Source of the DNA: Planktothrix sp. PCC 11201 | GTDB taxonomy: Bacteria; Cyanobacteriota; Cyanobacteriia; Cyanobacteriales; Microcoleaceae | NCBI RefSeq assembly: GCF_900009135.1 | Contig: NZ_LT797703.1 | Coordinates: forward strand, 152,543-216,542 | Reading direction: 5' to 3' | DNA: 64,000 nucleotides | Shown here: positions 10,042 to 19,751 of the stretch, piece after piece | Numbering within the stretch: the first letter of the stretch is position 1 | How the letters are laid out: each line of letters begins with the position of its first letter | Notes under the pieces: generated by a model | Told to the model about the DNA's origin: nothing | The model's input: the letters and a program-made list of their open reading frames with translations, nothing else | Databases searched by the model: none | Position numbers and translations under genes: made by a program

Positions 10042-10138
10042 GGTGGTTTCTAGGGTTAGGGAAGATCAACTTGGCCTACATCTATTTTAACTGTGACGGC
10101 GGTACAATATTCTTTTAATAGTATTACTATTACCCCAC

Positions 10139-10163
10139 CGAGTGAGGACGCTCGCACTACTCG
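10139..10163. repeat. Imperfect palindrome at the 3' end of the restriction enzyme gene
   Basis: GAGTGAGGACGCTCGCACT followed by ACTC gives nested inverted repeats, resembling the GC-rich interspersed palindromes elsewhere in the window. It overlaps the last codons of the type IIG gene and may terminate it. Confidence 0.4.
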
Positions 10164-13100
10164 ATGGCAATTTTATCAATCTCTTTCATTAGTCTATCGG
10201 TTTCCATTAAGGCAACAATAATTTTTTGATAATGGAATATGTCTTCAATTTCTAATTTTCGATCTTTGCGGTCTTTGAGCCATTTTTGAGCGGGTTGATA
10301 GCCACCAATATAAAAGTTATAAGCTATTTCTGGAACAGAATTAAAATACTGGGTGTTGTTGATATAAACTTTACCGTCTTGATACTTTGGTTTTGTGACA
10401 ATATTATCTCCGTCTATAGGATATTGTGTAATATATTTTTCAACAGTTGGGCTTTCTAATAAATGGATTTGTCTAATTTCCCCACCTAATTTGACCAATT
10501 GCCAAAAAGTGTTTTGGTCTTTGGGATAGGGGACTCTGGGAAAATCAATTTTTAGAAACTCTTTATATTTTTCTCGGTAATTTGGCGAGTGTAAAACTGC
10601 ATAGATATAGTCTAAAATATCTAGGGGTGCAAATGTGTTTTCTGTGGTTTCTTTCTCGTTGGTAAAAGTTAATCCTAATTTTTTTGCTATTTGCTTTACA
10701 ATTTCTGTGTTTAGGTTTGGTGTTTTCTCTGGTGTTTGCCAGATGATTTGTTGTCCGTTGGTTTCGGGATAGAGATAAAGAGGAAATAAATTTACACCAC
10801 CACGTCTAAACATATTTGCATCAACTGGATTTTTAGAAACAGTTGTTAAACACCATTCAATATCTCCAATTGCCAAACCTTGTCTGCCAATACCAATTAA
10901 CAAATTTTCTTTTCCTAAAACATTTTGGATTAACTCTTTTCTGGGATAATCCATCATTACATAACTGAAATAGCAAGGTCTATTATCAAATGGTCTATAA
11001 CCGCAATGTATTGCTTTCTTTTCCCAATCAATATCTGACTGAATTTCTGTTCTTGCTTTTGCCAATTTCCAATCACGATTATCGCTAATTGGATATTTTT
11101 TAAAAATGTCTTCGTTTGATAATTCTTTGTTGATTAAGTCTTTTGCACGTTTTTTAATTTCATTCATTTCAAAATCAATGGCAAATTCGTCTCTATGGGT
11201 CTGAAAGCCCATTACGTTTACTTGAAATAAATTTACTGGATTAATTCCTTCGTTATATTTCAATAGTTTAGTTTCATCAATGCGTTTGAAAAGAAAACTG
11301 TTTTTAAAAGGAGTGAAGTCATTAAATGAGATTGATTTAAGAGAATTTTCGGCAATAAAATCATACTTTAATTCTCTTTTTCCAAATAAGTCATAGTGAA
11401 ATACTTTGCCCAATTCGTTTGCTTTCTTTTTACCAGTTTTTACAAAAATATTTATTGAAACGCCTTGCTCAATATCAAATACATTTACGTCTGCACTTCC
11501 ATCAGGTGCAGTTTCTTTTTTCTTTGCATTTCCGTGTAAATCTATTGTATAAATTTTGTCATACGTCTTTAGCAAGTTCCAACGCATACCCCTGAAAGTT
11601 GGATTATCTAAAAAACCGTGAGGATTAATAAAAGCCAAAACACCACTTCCATTTTTTTCTATAAAGTGCTGTCCGTAACGCAAAAACTTTACATAATCAT
11701 CGTTAATGAATTTTGAGTTTTGTTCTTTCAGTTTTTGTTTTCCGCCTGGTTCTTTTTTATAATCTTCCATTAAGCTCATAATCCATTCACCCTTATTGGC
11801 ACTTTCTCCGCTATAAGGTGGATTCCCAATAATACACATTACAGGCGTATCTCTTTTAATATAATTCGCTTCATTAGCTTCGGCACTTAACCAACTTGCA
11901 AACAGCGTTCCCGTGTCGGGGTGCTGTTCTTCTAAACTGTTAGTAAGGTAAACTCTAAAACGTTGATTTGTGGTGGGTTTGTAGCCTGTTTCTGTTAATA
12001 GTAAATCTAATTGAAGATGTGCCATTGCATAACTCGCCATCAGCAACTCAAAACCGTTGAGACGGGGCAATAAATGGGTTTCTACATAATTGCTCCAAAT
12101 CCCTTGTTGTCCGGCAAATTTGTTATGAATATGTTTAATAACTTCCGCTAGAAAAGTTCCAGTTCCGGCGGCGGGGTCAAGGATTTGGACTTTGTGAACT
12201 TCCTGCTCAACCAGTTTTCCCTGCACATCAACTTTGATTTTAGTTTTGCTAGAGTCCGCCAGTCCTTGGGGTAAATCAAATTCGGTTTTTAAAATATCAT
12301 CAACCGCTCTAACTATAAAATTTACAACGGGTGCAGGTGTGTACCAAACACCACGAGCTTTACGCAATTTTGGGTCGTATTCACTTAAAAAGGTTTCGTA
12401 AAAATGGATAATTGGGTCTTCCATTTTTGTAGATTTACCGTAATTCTTTAAAATTTCTCCGACATTACAAGCCAAAAATATTTCTACTAAATTATCGACT
12501 ATCCATTTAATTCGATCATCAATATCTGGCCCAGCAATGTATCCAAATAGCTTTCTTAAAAACGGATTTGATTTAGGAATCAGTTCCGCAGCTTCCTGTC
12601 GGCTAAAAGTTTCTAAATCCGGGTCATGTAATCGAGCCGCAAACATCCCATAAGCAATAGTTTGAGCATATACATCAGCAAATTCTTTAGGGGTAATATC
12701 GTGAATTAGGATTTTCTTAAAAGCACCCATTTGGTCTTTAAGCGTACTATTTTCTTGGTTAATTTCGTCACTCATTAAGGCTTTTTCAATGACTCCAGAA
12801 AGAAGACGAGCTTTCCCTGCCATCATTTCTGCTAGTTTTTTAGGACTTTTGATCGTTTGTCCGATGTGAGTACAAAAATCTCTAATTAGGTTAGTAAATG
12901 TTAAAAAATTTTCGGGTAAAGATTTAATCCCTGTTTCTGTTACTTCTCCTATGGCAATTTTAGTAATAAATTCACCCTCTCTATATAAATGAAAGTCAAG
13001 ATAATCGGTAAATATTAAATTATTTAAAGAAGTTTTATAACGATCAAATTGTTCTTTATTCCCAGTTTTTTTAGCCCCTTTAAGGTCTTTATCCCCAATA

Positions 13101-13309
13101 TCTTTGGCTTCTATAAAACCAACGGGTATATCTTTTTGGGTTAAAATATAATCCGGCGCTCCACAAGATTGCCGTTTAGGTTCGTTGGTCGCACTAATAG
13201 CAGGAACCAAATTTTCAATCAGTTGTTGTAAATCGCCCCGAAACGTATGTTCAGTTGCATTACCTAATTGATAACGCTTATTGATATTTTGAATGTATTT
13301 TTCTATCAT
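10157..13309 (-). CDS. Single-polypeptide type IIG restriction-modification enzyme
   Basis: A 1050-residue protein. The N-terminus has a PD-(D/E)xK nuclease core: PD at 52-53 and the EAK triad at 67-69 (GFIEAKD). A helical connector follows (RKARGVWYTPAPVV, 316-329). The N6-adenine methyltransferase domain has motif I ILDPAAGTGTF (376-386) and catalytic NPPY (496-499). The C-terminal 450 residues should hold target recognition (RPFDNRPCYFSY, PKNPVDANMFRRGG-like segments). Cleavage, methylation and specificity thus lie in one protein, as in type IIG/ISP enzymes. There are no separate R, M or S genes nearby. The recognition sequence cannot be read from the protein. It probably defends against foreign DNA. 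Confidence 0.88.
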   Translation of the reverse strand: MIEKYIQNINKRYQLGNATEHTFRGDLQQLIENLVPAISATNEPKRQSCGAPDYILTQKDIPVGFIEAKDIGDKDLKGAKKTGNKEQFDRYKTSLNNLIFTDYLDFHLYREGEFITKIAIGEVTETGIKSLPENFLTFTNLIRDFCTHIGQTIKSPKKLAEMMAGKARLLSGVIEKALMSDEINQENSTLKDQMGAFKKILIHDITPKEFADVYAQTIAYGMFAARLHDPDLETFSRQEAAELIPKSNPFLRKLFGYIAGPDIDDRIKWIVDNLVEIFLACNVGEILKNYGKSTKMEDPIIHFYETFLSEYDPKLRKARGVWYTPAPVVNFIVRAVDDILKTEFDLPQGLADSSKTKIKVDVQGKLVEQEVHKVQILDPAAGTGTFLAEVIKHIHNKFAGQQGIWSNYVETHLLPRLNGFELLMASYAMAHLQLDLLLTETGYKPTTNQRFRVYLTNSLEEQHPDTGTLFASWLSAEANEANYIKRDTPVMCIIGNPPYSGESANKGEWIMSLMEDYKKEPGGKQKLKEQNSKFINDDYVKFLRYGQHFIEKNGSGVLAFINPHGFLDNPTFRGMRWNLLKTYDKIYTIDLHGNAKKKETAPDGSADVNVFDIEQGVSINIFVKTGKKKANELGKVFHYDLFGKRELKYDFIAENSLKSISFNDFTPFKNSFLFKRIDETKLLKYNEGINPVNLFQVNVMGFQTHRDEFAIDFEMNEIKKRAKDLINKELSNEDIFKKYPISDNRDWKLAKARTEIQSDIDWEKKAIHCGYRPFDNRPCYFSYVMMDYPRKELIQNVLGKENLLIGIGRQGLAIGDIEWCLTTVSKNPVDANMFRRGGVNLFPLYLYPETNGQQIIWQTPEKTPNLNTEIVKQIAKKLGLTFTNEKETTENTFAPLDILDYIYAVLHSPNYREKYKEFLKIDFPRVPYPKDQNTFWQLVKLGGEIRQIHLLESPTVEKYITQYPIDGDNIVTKPKYQDGKVYINNTQYFNSVPEIAYNFYIGGYQPAQKWLKDRKDRKLEIEDIFHYQKIIVALMETDRLMKEIDKIAIE

Positions 13310-13375
13310 TAGTTAATTTATTAAAGATGATCGCCTTGTTTCTATAAGCCCTAGTCTAGCTTTAAAAACTGATAA

Positions 13376-13516
13376 TTATTCAGGACTATCAATTAAGTTT
13401 GGATTTTTAACAAAATTTCGCCTTAATTCTTGAGCTTTTTTGATAAACTTTTCATCAAAAGTATAGAACTCCAAACAGTCTTGACTAGCTGCTAAATGAA
13501 AAGCATCCGCGATCAT
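13376..13516 (-). pseudogene. C-terminal remnant of a VapC-like PIN toxin
   Basis: The reading frame MIADAFHLAASQDCLEFYTF continues through DEKFIKKAQEL. This is the C-terminal third of PIN-domain toxins, which read (A)DALHLA...TFD...A. The N-terminal part with the first catalytic aspartate (the DTN motif) is absent; only an initiating MIA remains. The ATG at 13516 lies inside the 3' end of the AbrB-type antitoxin gene, the usual overlap of an antitoxin-toxin pair, so an internal deletion of roughly 90 codons of the toxin is the simplest reading. Confidence 0.65.
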
Positions 13517-13775
13517 ACCATACTTCCTCAATACCCTGACGAATTGCATCATTAAATGCTTCAATAGATTGGGGTTCACCTTGATACTTTAAACAACCTG
13601 CCACCTGCTCTAATTGTGTTTCTGGAAACGGTTTTTTTGCTTTTAATAAAATACCTTCTCCTGTGTCTATGACTAGAATTTCTTGCCCTTCTTGCCAACC
13701 ATAGATCGTTTGTAAAGATGCCGGGATTTGAACTAAACCCTGACCAGATAGTTTTGTGATTTCCATAGGTTCCAT
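13485..13775 (-). CDS. AbrB/MazE-like antitoxin
   Basis: A 96-residue protein. The N-terminus ITKLSGQGLVQIPASLQTIY, then GWQEGQEILVIDTGEGILLK, is a swapped-hairpin AbrB/MazE DNA-binding domain. The C-terminus EAFNDAIRQGIEEVW would bind the toxin. The final residues YDRGCFSFSS are read from former toxin DNA after the deletion described for the adjacent PIN remnant, so the natural C-terminus has probably changed. It may persist as a solitary regulator or as an antidote to a related toxin. Confidence 0.7.
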   Translation of the reverse strand: MEPMEITKLSGQGLVQIPASLQTIYGWQEGQEILVIDTGEGILLKAKKPFPETQLEQVAGCLKYQGEPQSIEAFNDAIRQGIEEVWYDRGCFSFSS

Positions 13776-14084
13776 TGTTTACTCGATAAAATCATAACCA
13801 TATTATAGAAAAGTTGTTCTATTTTTAAAAATGCGATCGCCCTTTTCCCCACACCCCATATCAAAATTTCCCCAGAGGGATGATCGGGCCAGGACAAACA
13901 GGCTAAAATATGTCCCAACTTGATCAACCCTAAGTTCTTATTAAGTTTTCCGCCATCGGAAACATCCAGAGGGAAAATATCAGCAAACCGTCATCAATAC
14001 AACATCACGAACTCAGCGCGAGTCTGTATTCTATATACCTGGATGATCCTTTACCATTGATTGATGCCCACCCAAGGAGAATAA

Positions 14085-16622
14085 ATGACTGAATCGTTAA
14101 TTCCGATTAATGAATGTCCCATCCAAATCGAGGATGATCGGACTGGAACCAGTGTGGAAACGCTGAAACGGGCGTTTGCCGATAATCTATTCTATGAGCT
14201 TGGCAAATATGAAGCCATTGCCTCCAAGGAAGATTTTTATATGGCCTTAGCCTATACCCTGCGCGATCGCCTGTTAAGCCGCTGGTTAAAAACCTTTAAA
14301 ACCTACGATGACAATAACGTCAAAATCGTTTACTACCTATCGGCCGAATTCCTGATGGGGCGACACCTGGGGAACAGTTTAATTAACCTGCATCTGTACG
14401 ATCGCATCCGTCAGGCCGTCGAAGAATCGGGACTAGATTTAGATGAACTTCTCGAACAAGAACCCGATCCCGGCTTAGGAAATGGGGGTTTAGGACGATT
14501 GGCCGCCTGTTTCCTCGACTCCCTCGCCACCTTGGAAATTCCCGCCGTGGGCTACGGAATTCGCTATGAATTTGGGATTTTTCACCAAATCATGCAGGAT
14601 GGCTGGCAAGCCGAAATCCCTGATAAATGGTTAAGATTTGGTAATCCTTGGGAAATTCCTCGCCCTGACCAGGCGATTGATGTCAACTTTGGGGGCCATA
14701 CCGAAACCTATCACGACGAAAAAGGCCGGGAACGGATTCGCTGGATTCCTGCTAAAACCGTGATCGGGATTCCCTACGATACCCCGGTTCCCGGCTATGA
14801 TACCAACACCGTCAACCCCCTGCGACTGTGGAAAGCCGAAGCCAGTGATGCCTTTAACTTTGACGCCTTCAACGCCGGAAATTATGATGGGGCGGTGGCC
14901 GATAAAATGCGATCGGAAACTATCTCTAAAGTCCTCTATCCCAATGACAATACCCCCCAAGGGAAACAATTGCGCCTGGAACAACAATATTTCTTTGTCG
15001 CCTGTTCTCTGCGGGATATTATCAAACGCCATCTCAAACACAACAGTAGTCTTTATAACCTGAATGAAACCGCCGCCATTCAGTTAAATGACACCCATCC
15101 GGCGATTGCGATCGCGGAATTAATGCGATTATTGTTGGATGAATATGGCATCGATTGGGATTCCGCTTGGCGCGTCACCCAAAAAACCTTTGCCTACACC
15201 AACCATACCCTCTTACCCGAAGCCCTAGAAAAATGGTCTGTGGGTTTATTTGAGTATTTGTTACCCCGTCATTTGCAAGTCATCTATGAAATTAACCGCC
15301 GTTTTATTGATGATGTGCAGCGTTGGTATCCCAATGATGATGACTTAATCAGACGATTATCTTTAATTGAAGATGGGCAGGAAAAATTTGTGCGGATGGC
15401 CCATTTAGCCTGCGTCGGTAGTCATGCGGTGAATGGTGTGGCGGCCCTGCATACGGAGTTATTGAAACAAGATACCCTGCGGGACTTCTATAAACTCTGG
15501 CCCGAGAAGTTTTTCAATAAAACCAATGGTGTCACCCCTCGACGGTGGATTTTATTAAGTAATCCCACCTTGTCCGAGTTTTATAGTTCTAAAATTGGGG
15601 ACGGTTGGCTGAAAGATTTAGACAAACTGCGTCAATTAGAGGCCTACGTTGATGATCCCGAATTCTGCGAACAGTGGCATCAAATTAAACTGTACAACAA
15701 GAAACTGTTAGCCGATTATATCTGGAAATTTAATGGGATTGAAGTTGACCCCCATTCTATTTTTGATATTCAGGTGAAACGGATTCACGAATACAAACGC
15801 CAACATCTGGATGTCCTGCATATTATTACCCTCTATAACCGGATCAAACAGAACCCCAATACCCATATTTGTCCCCGGACTTTTATCTTTGGAGGAAAGG
15901 CGGCTCCCGGTTATTTCATGGCGAAATTAATCATTAAATTGATTAATGCCGTTGCTGAAGTGGTGAATAAAGATCCCGATGTGCGCGGCCGTTTGAAAGT
16001 GGTATTCTTGGCGAACTTTAACGCTTCTTTGGGTCAACGCATCTATCCAGCGGCGGATTTATCCGAACAAATTTCTACGGCTGGAAAAGAAGCCTCTGGA
16101 ACCGGAAATATGAAATTTGCCATGAATGGTTCCTTAACCATTGGAACTCTCGATGGAGCCAATATTGAAATCCGTGAAGAAGCCGGGTTTGAGAATTTCT
16201 TCCTGTTTGGATTAACCGCCGAAGAAGTTTATAAATTAAGATCCCAGGGCTATAAACCCATGGATTACTACAATCACAATGCTGAATTAAAAGCGGTGAT
16301 CGATCGAATTTCATCGGGTTATTTCTCCCATGGCGATCAGGAAATGTTTAAACCTTTGGTGGATTCCTTGATGTACCACGATGAATATATGCTTTTCGCC
16401 GATTATCAATCCTATATTGATTGTCAACGGGAAGTCAGTGTGGCATTTCAAGATTCCAAAAAATGGACGAGAATGTCGATTCTCAATGCTCTGCGGATGG
16501 GTAAATTCTCCAGCGATCGCACCATTGGCGAATATTGTAAAGAAATCTGGAACGTTAAATCCGTCCCCGTAGAAATGGGTGGATATAACCCAGAAGCCGC
16601 CGGATTGCGAGTTATCAATTAA
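14085..16622 (+). CDS. glgP: Glycogen phosphorylase
   Basis: An 845-residue protein matching glycogen/starch phosphorylase throughout: EPDPGLGNGGLGRLAACFLDS near 125-145, HDTHP-like LNDTHPAIAIAEL, KRIHEYKRQ (about 565), and the PLP site GTGNMKFAMNGS, where the lysine that forms the Schiff base is K677. It releases glucose-1-phosphate from glycogen, the reserve mobilised in the dark. AAGGAG lies 8 bp before the ATG. It is followed by a hairpin terminator, so it is probably monocistronic. Its higher GC and good codon use suggest strong expression. Confidence 0.96.
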   Translation: MTESLIPINECPIQIEDDRTGTSVETLKRAFADNLFYELGKYEAIASKEDFYMALAYTLRDRLLSRWLKTFKTYDDNNVKIVYYLSAEFLMGRHLGNSLINLHLYDRIRQAVEESGLDLDELLEQEPDPGLGNGGLGRLAACFLDSLATLEIPAVGYGIRYEFGIFHQIMQDGWQAEIPDKWLRFGNPWEIPRPDQAIDVNFGGHTETYHDEKGRERIRWIPAKTVIGIPYDTPVPGYDTNTVNPLRLWKAEASDAFNFDAFNAGNYDGAVADKMRSETISKVLYPNDNTPQGKQLRLEQQYFFVACSLRDIIKRHLKHNSSLYNLNETAAIQLNDTHPAIAIAELMRLLLDEYGIDWDSAWRVTQKTFAYTNHTLLPEALEKWSVGLFEYLLPRHLQVIYEINRRFIDDVQRWYPNDDDLIRRLSLIEDGQEKFVRMAHLACVGSHAVNGVAALHTELLKQDTLRDFYKLWPEKFFNKTNGVTPRRWILLSNPTLSEFYSSKIGDGWLKDLDKLRQLEAYVDDPEFCEQWHQIKLYNKKLLADYIWKFNGIEVDPHSIFDIQVKRIHEYKRQHLDVLHIITLYNRIKQNPNTHICPRTFIFGGKAAPGYFMAKLIIKLINAVAEVVNKDPDVRGRLKVVFLANFNASLGQRIYPAADLSEQISTAGKEASGTGNMKFAMNGSLTIGTLDGANIEIREEAGFENFFLFGLTAEEVYKLRSQGYKPMDYYNHNAELKAVIDRISSGYFSHGDQEMFKPLVDSLMYHDEYMLFADYQSYIDCQREVSVAFQDSKKWTRMSILNALRMGKFSSDRTIGEYCKEIWNVKSVPVEMGGYNPEAAGLRVIN

Positions 16623-16686
16623 TCTTTGAGTCCGTTAAAACCAGGTGAATTTTATCCCCTAAATTCCCCTCGTTTTTTGTCTATTT

Positions 16687-16722
16687 GAAAGGCACTCTTT
16701 AATCCCAATTAAGGGGTGCTTT
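16687..16722 (+). terminator. Hairpin terminator after glgP
   Basis: AAAGGCACTCTTTAAT and AATTAAGGGGTGCTTT flank a short loop and can pair over about 14 bp with one bulge and G-T pairs, followed by TTATTATTCTT. Confidence 0.55.
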
Positions 16723-16754
16723 ATTATTCTTCCACTTTATTTTGCCAGTAATCC

Positions 16755-17840
16755 ATGTCACAATCCTATCCCCCCAATCCTCGGTCTAATCTCCCCCTAG
16801 ATGAGATCATCGCCATTGTTGTTGCCCTAGCCACAATTGGGACAATTTTATATTGGGTTTTAACTCAACCCAACCGAAAATTAGTTCTCAACCCCGATTT
16901 AACCTCCCCCACAACCCTCATCCCTTCCACCAATCCCACCGTCGCCAAAAACCCAGAGGATTCCTTTCCCGATGCGGTTTCCCCTGCGTCCGAAACTCCC
17001 ACCCCAGCAACAACAACCCCCATTTCACCGACCCCACAGGTGAAACAACCGACCTCAGCTATTTTGGGATTAGCCTTTTTAATCCCAGCACAAAAACCAA
17101 TTCAGCCCTCCCTTAAACCCCAAGTTATCCCAGTTCTTCCTCCGTCCCAGAACACAACTCCAACAAAAACAAAAACCGCTTGTTCGGTTCAACCCACAGC
17201 AGGAAATATTTGTACAACCCCTTTAGCTTCTGCCATCGTCCCATCTTCCACAACAACGACCGAATCCCATTGGGCGACTCCATTTATCCTGTATTTTGCT
17301 AATCAAAATGGGGCCGTTAGATCGGATCAAAAACAGTTTAAACCCGATGAAAAAATTACCCGAGAACAATTTGCCACCGAACTACAAAAGGCGTTTAATC
17401 CTAAACCGGAACAACCTGCTATTCAATTTAAAGATATTCCCCGAAACTCGGCAACTAAATCTGCTCTGAAATCCGCTAATCAATCGGGTTTTTTAGCCGG
17501 ATATCCCAAGGATATATTTCAACCCCAACAGTCAATTCCTCGGGTTCAAGTTTTAGTAGCTTTAGCCAGTGGGTTAGGCTTAAAACCTGCGACTAATTCC
17601 CAAGAAACCCTAAAAATATTTCAGGATGCGGATCAAATTCCTCCTTGGGCAATTGAAGGTGTGGCGGCGGCAACGGAAGCCGGATTAGTGGTTAATTATC
17701 CTGATAAAAATACTTTGAATCCAAACCAATCGGCAACTTATGGGGAAGTGACCTCAATGATTTACCAAGGGTTAGTCTATCAAAAAAAAGCAGAACCAAT
17801 TTCCTCTGACTATTTAGTTAAACCTGTTGAAAAAAAATAG
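16755..17840 (+). CDS. S-layer homology (SLH) domain envelope protein
   Basis: A 361-residue protein. A single membrane helix spans about 17-37 (IIAIVVALATIGTILYWVL), followed by a Pro/Thr-rich linker to about residue 165. Three SLH-type modules then occupy about 170-345 (SHWATPFILYFANQNGAV, FKPDEKITREQFATEL, IPPWAIEGVAAATEAGLV, LNPNQSATYGEVTSMI). SLH modules bind cell-wall-linked polymers, so it probably ties the cytoplasmic membrane to peptidoglycan. This architecture is common in cyanobacteria; its precise role is unknown. It lies 130 bp after glgP, beyond the terminator. Confidence 0.8.
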   Translation: MSQSYPPNPRSNLPLDEIIAIVVALATIGTILYWVLTQPNRKLVLNPDLTSPTTLIPSTNPTVAKNPEDSFPDAVSPASETPTPATTTPISPTPQVKQPTSAILGLAFLIPAQKPIQPSLKPQVIPVLPPSQNTTPTKTKTACSVQPTAGNICTTPLASAIVPSSTTTTESHWATPFILYFANQNGAVRSDQKQFKPDEKITREQFATELQKAFNPKPEQPAIQFKDIPRNSATKSALKSANQSGFLAGYPKDIFQPQQSIPRVQVLVALASGLGLKPATNSQETLKIFQDADQIPPWAIEGVAAATEAGLVVNYPDKNTLNPNQSATYGEVTSMIYQGLVYQKKAEPISSDYLVKPVEKK

Positions 17841-17846
17841 CAATTC

Positions 17847-17873
17847 TAATTACGAATTACGAATTACGAATGG
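17847..17873. repeat. Heptameric tandem repeat (GAATTAC)n
   Basis: Three to four units of the 7-mer GAATTAC lie between the convergent ends of the SLH and SRPBCC genes. The same unit recurs at 58815-58845. Confidence 0.8.
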
Positions 17874-17876
17874 GTT

Positions 17877-18323
17877 TTAGGTTTCACATTCCTTTTTTGT
17901 GATTTGATGACGATAATCAAACATATCTTGTAAACGACTATTAACCCAATTTCCTAATAGTTGTTCGACTAATATTCCACCGGGTAGGGAAAATGCGATC
18001 GCATCCGTTAGACGGGTATGACCATTTTCAGCCACAAATTGATGTCGATGTACCCAACTTTCGACCAGTCCTTCCTGTTGTTCATCGGTAAATAACTCAT
18101 AGGGTTTATATTCAGTATGAACTGCAACCCATCGCACCGAAATTAACCATAATCCTATCCGAAATTCAGAAATTGCCCCTATTTCTAATCCCCCTTCCCG
18201 TCGCAGGATTTCTACAGGTTGCCAAGGAGGAGTTAACACTTGTAAAATATCGGGGCGGGTATGAAACTCCCAAACTACTTCTACAGGGGCATGAATAATC
18301 GAAGAATATTTAAAGTGTTGCAT
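17877..18323 (-). CDS. SRPBCC-superfamily (START-like) protein
   Basis: A 148-residue protein of usual length. MQHFKYSSIIHAPVEVVWEF at the N-terminus, GAISEFRIGLWLISVRWVAV in the middle, and a C-terminal helix (GNWVNSRLQDMFDYRHQ) give the helix-grip fold that binds hydrophobic ligands in a central cavity. Cyanobacterial members are annotated as cyclase/dehydrase-like or CoxG-like proteins, without a known reaction. It is monocistronic, convergent with the SLH gene and divergent from the HEAT-repeat gene. Confidence 0.75.
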   Translation of the reverse strand: MQHFKYSSIIHAPVEVVWEFHTRPDILQVLTPPWQPVEILRREGGLEIGAISEFRIGLWLISVRWVAVHTEYKPYELFTDEQQEGLVESWVHRHQFVAENGHTRLTDAIAFSLPGGILVEQLLGNWVNSRLQDMFDYRHQITKKECET

Positions 18324-18412
18324 AACATTCTAAAATTAAGATAATTTATAACTATAGCAAGTATAAATGGATTGTAACATTTTAATAATGATATGAAACA
18401 GCCGGAAGTATT

Positions 18413-18453
18413 ACCCTGTTCCCTGTTTCCTGTTCCCTGTTCCCTGTTCCCTT
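18413..18453. repeat. Heptameric tandem repeat (CCCTGTT)n
   Basis: Five to six units of CCCTGTT with one variant, immediately upstream of the HEAT-repeat gene. Translated in frame it gives PCSLFPVPCSLFP. It is treated as a leader rather than protein. Confidence 0.85.
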
Positions 18454-18467
18454 TCTTAAAAAAAATT

Positions 18468-19751
18468 ATGGAAAATTCAGAGATTGATTTTTCACAACAA
18501 GATCCAAAAGCATTACTGAATTTAGTTTTAACTCAGTTAGAACGGGGAGATTTTCAACAAAGATGGGAAATTAGTAAGATTTTACCCGATTTAGGCACCA
18601 TTGCCCTAGAGCCACTGCTTAATATTTTACAAGATGAAACAGCCGATGTAGAAATGCGTTGGTTTGTGGCTCGAATTTTGGGGAATTTTAAATCAGAATT
18701 AATTATTGAGCCCTTAATTAATCTACTTAAAAATGCTAAAATTGAAGCGACAGAAGCAGAAATATCTCTGCACGAAATAACTACAGTTACCTTAGCAGGT
18801 TTTGGAATTTCAGCGATCGCACCTTTAACTCAATTATTAGAAAAACCCGATTCCAAATTATTAGCAACCCAAACCCTGGCTCAAATTCGTCATTCTGAAA
18901 CTATTCCTCCCTTATTAACCGTTGTTGATGACCCAAATTCTCAAATTAGAGCAATGGCAATTGAGGCATTAGGGAGTTTTCGTGATCCTAGAGTTATCCC
19001 GATTTTATTAGCAGCTTTAAATGATCCCGTTGCTGATGTGAGAAAACAAGCCGTAATTGGATTAGGAGTAAGATTAGATTTATTAGAAAATATCAATTTA
19101 GTCGAAAAACTGAAACCCTTATTATGGGATATTAGACCGGAAGTTTGTCAACAAACTCAACTCGCTTTAGCCCGTTTAAAAACCGATGAAGCTGCTACTG
19201 CCATCTTTGAACAGGTGCAATCTCAAAGTGTTCCCCTTGCCTTAAAAATAGATGGGGTTCGTTCCTTGGGATGGATCGAAACCGCTAAAAGTTTAGATTA
19301 TTTACAGGAAATTTTCTTGACTTTTGATCCTCAATTCAATCTAAATTTAAACCCAATAACAATAGAAGAAATTACCCTAATTCAAGAAACTGTTCAGTGT
19401 ATAGGACGAATTGAAACCAGGGAATTGCAGGAACAAGCTACTCAAATTTTAATCAATTTGATTAATAGTAATCATCCCGCAGTTTCCGATCCCAAAATAA
19501 AACAATTGATTGCATTAGGATTGGGAAAACTAGGGTTAATAGAAGCAATCAATCCCTTAATTAACCTTTTGGTTGATCCGAATCCCTCAGTAAGATTCCA
19601 TTGTATTTCAGCCTTAAAACAAATTGAACCAGAACAAACCTATCAACATTTACAAAATTTATCCCAGCAAGAAAATATTAGTTCTGATATTAAACAGGCA
19701 GTTCTCATGGCTTTATCAGAAATTTGTAGGGGCGGGTTCATCGAGATTTAG
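18468..19751 (+). CDS. HEAT-repeat protein, C-terminus run into a repeat element
   Basis: About 427 residues of repeated HEAT pairs, for example TLAQIRHSETIPPLLTVVDD, AMAIEALGSFRDPRVIPILL and ALGLGKLGLIEAINPLINLL. The ATG at 18468 (MENSEIDFSQQ) is chosen over 18393 because the longer N-terminus is translated tandem repeat. HEAT solenoids bind proteins; some cyanobacterial ones are phycobilin lyases or chaperones, but the lyase motif was not seen and no partner is adjacent. The last residues, CRGGFIEI, and the stop codon are encoded by dispersed repeat copy B at 19726, so the natural C-terminus may have been replaced. Confidence 0.75.
   Translation: MENSEIDFSQQDPKALLNLVLTQLERGDFQQRWEISKILPDLGTIALEPLLNILQDETADVEMRWFVARILGNFKSELIIEPLINLLKNAKIEATEAEISLHEITTVTLAGFGISAIAPLTQLLEKPDSKLLATQTLAQIRHSETIPPLLTVVDDPNSQIRAMAIEALGSFRDPRVIPILLAALNDPVADVRKQAVIGLGVRLDLLENINLVEKLKPLLWDIRPEVCQQTQLALARLKTDEAATAIFEQVQSQSVPLALKIDGVRSLGWIETAKSLDYLQEIFLTFDPQFNLNLNPITIEEITLIQETVQCIGRIETRELQEQATQILINLINSNHPAVSDPKIKQLIALGLGKLGLIEAINPLINLLVDPNPSVRFHCISALKQIEPEQTYQHLQNLSQQENISSDIKQAVLMALSEICRGGFIEI

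Noticed and set aside
9746..10090. A 114-codon plus-strand frame
   Set aside because: It overlaps the end of the beta-propeller gene and is antisense to the Phd-like antitoxin; no protein-like features.
13733..13927. A 64-codon minus-strand frame upstream of the AbrB-type antitoxin
   Set aside because: No similarity or ribosome-binding site; it contains a HIP1 site and looks like leader DNA.
14631..15041. A 136-codon frame antisense to glgP
   Set aside because: It mirrors the strongly conserved glgP coding sequence, has no ribosome-binding site and no family features; it is a shadow of the GC-richer gene.
18393..18467. A longer N-terminus for the HEAT-repeat protein
   Set aside because: It would translate the CCCTGTT tandem repeat (PCSLFPVPCSLFP), and a proper start exists at 18468.
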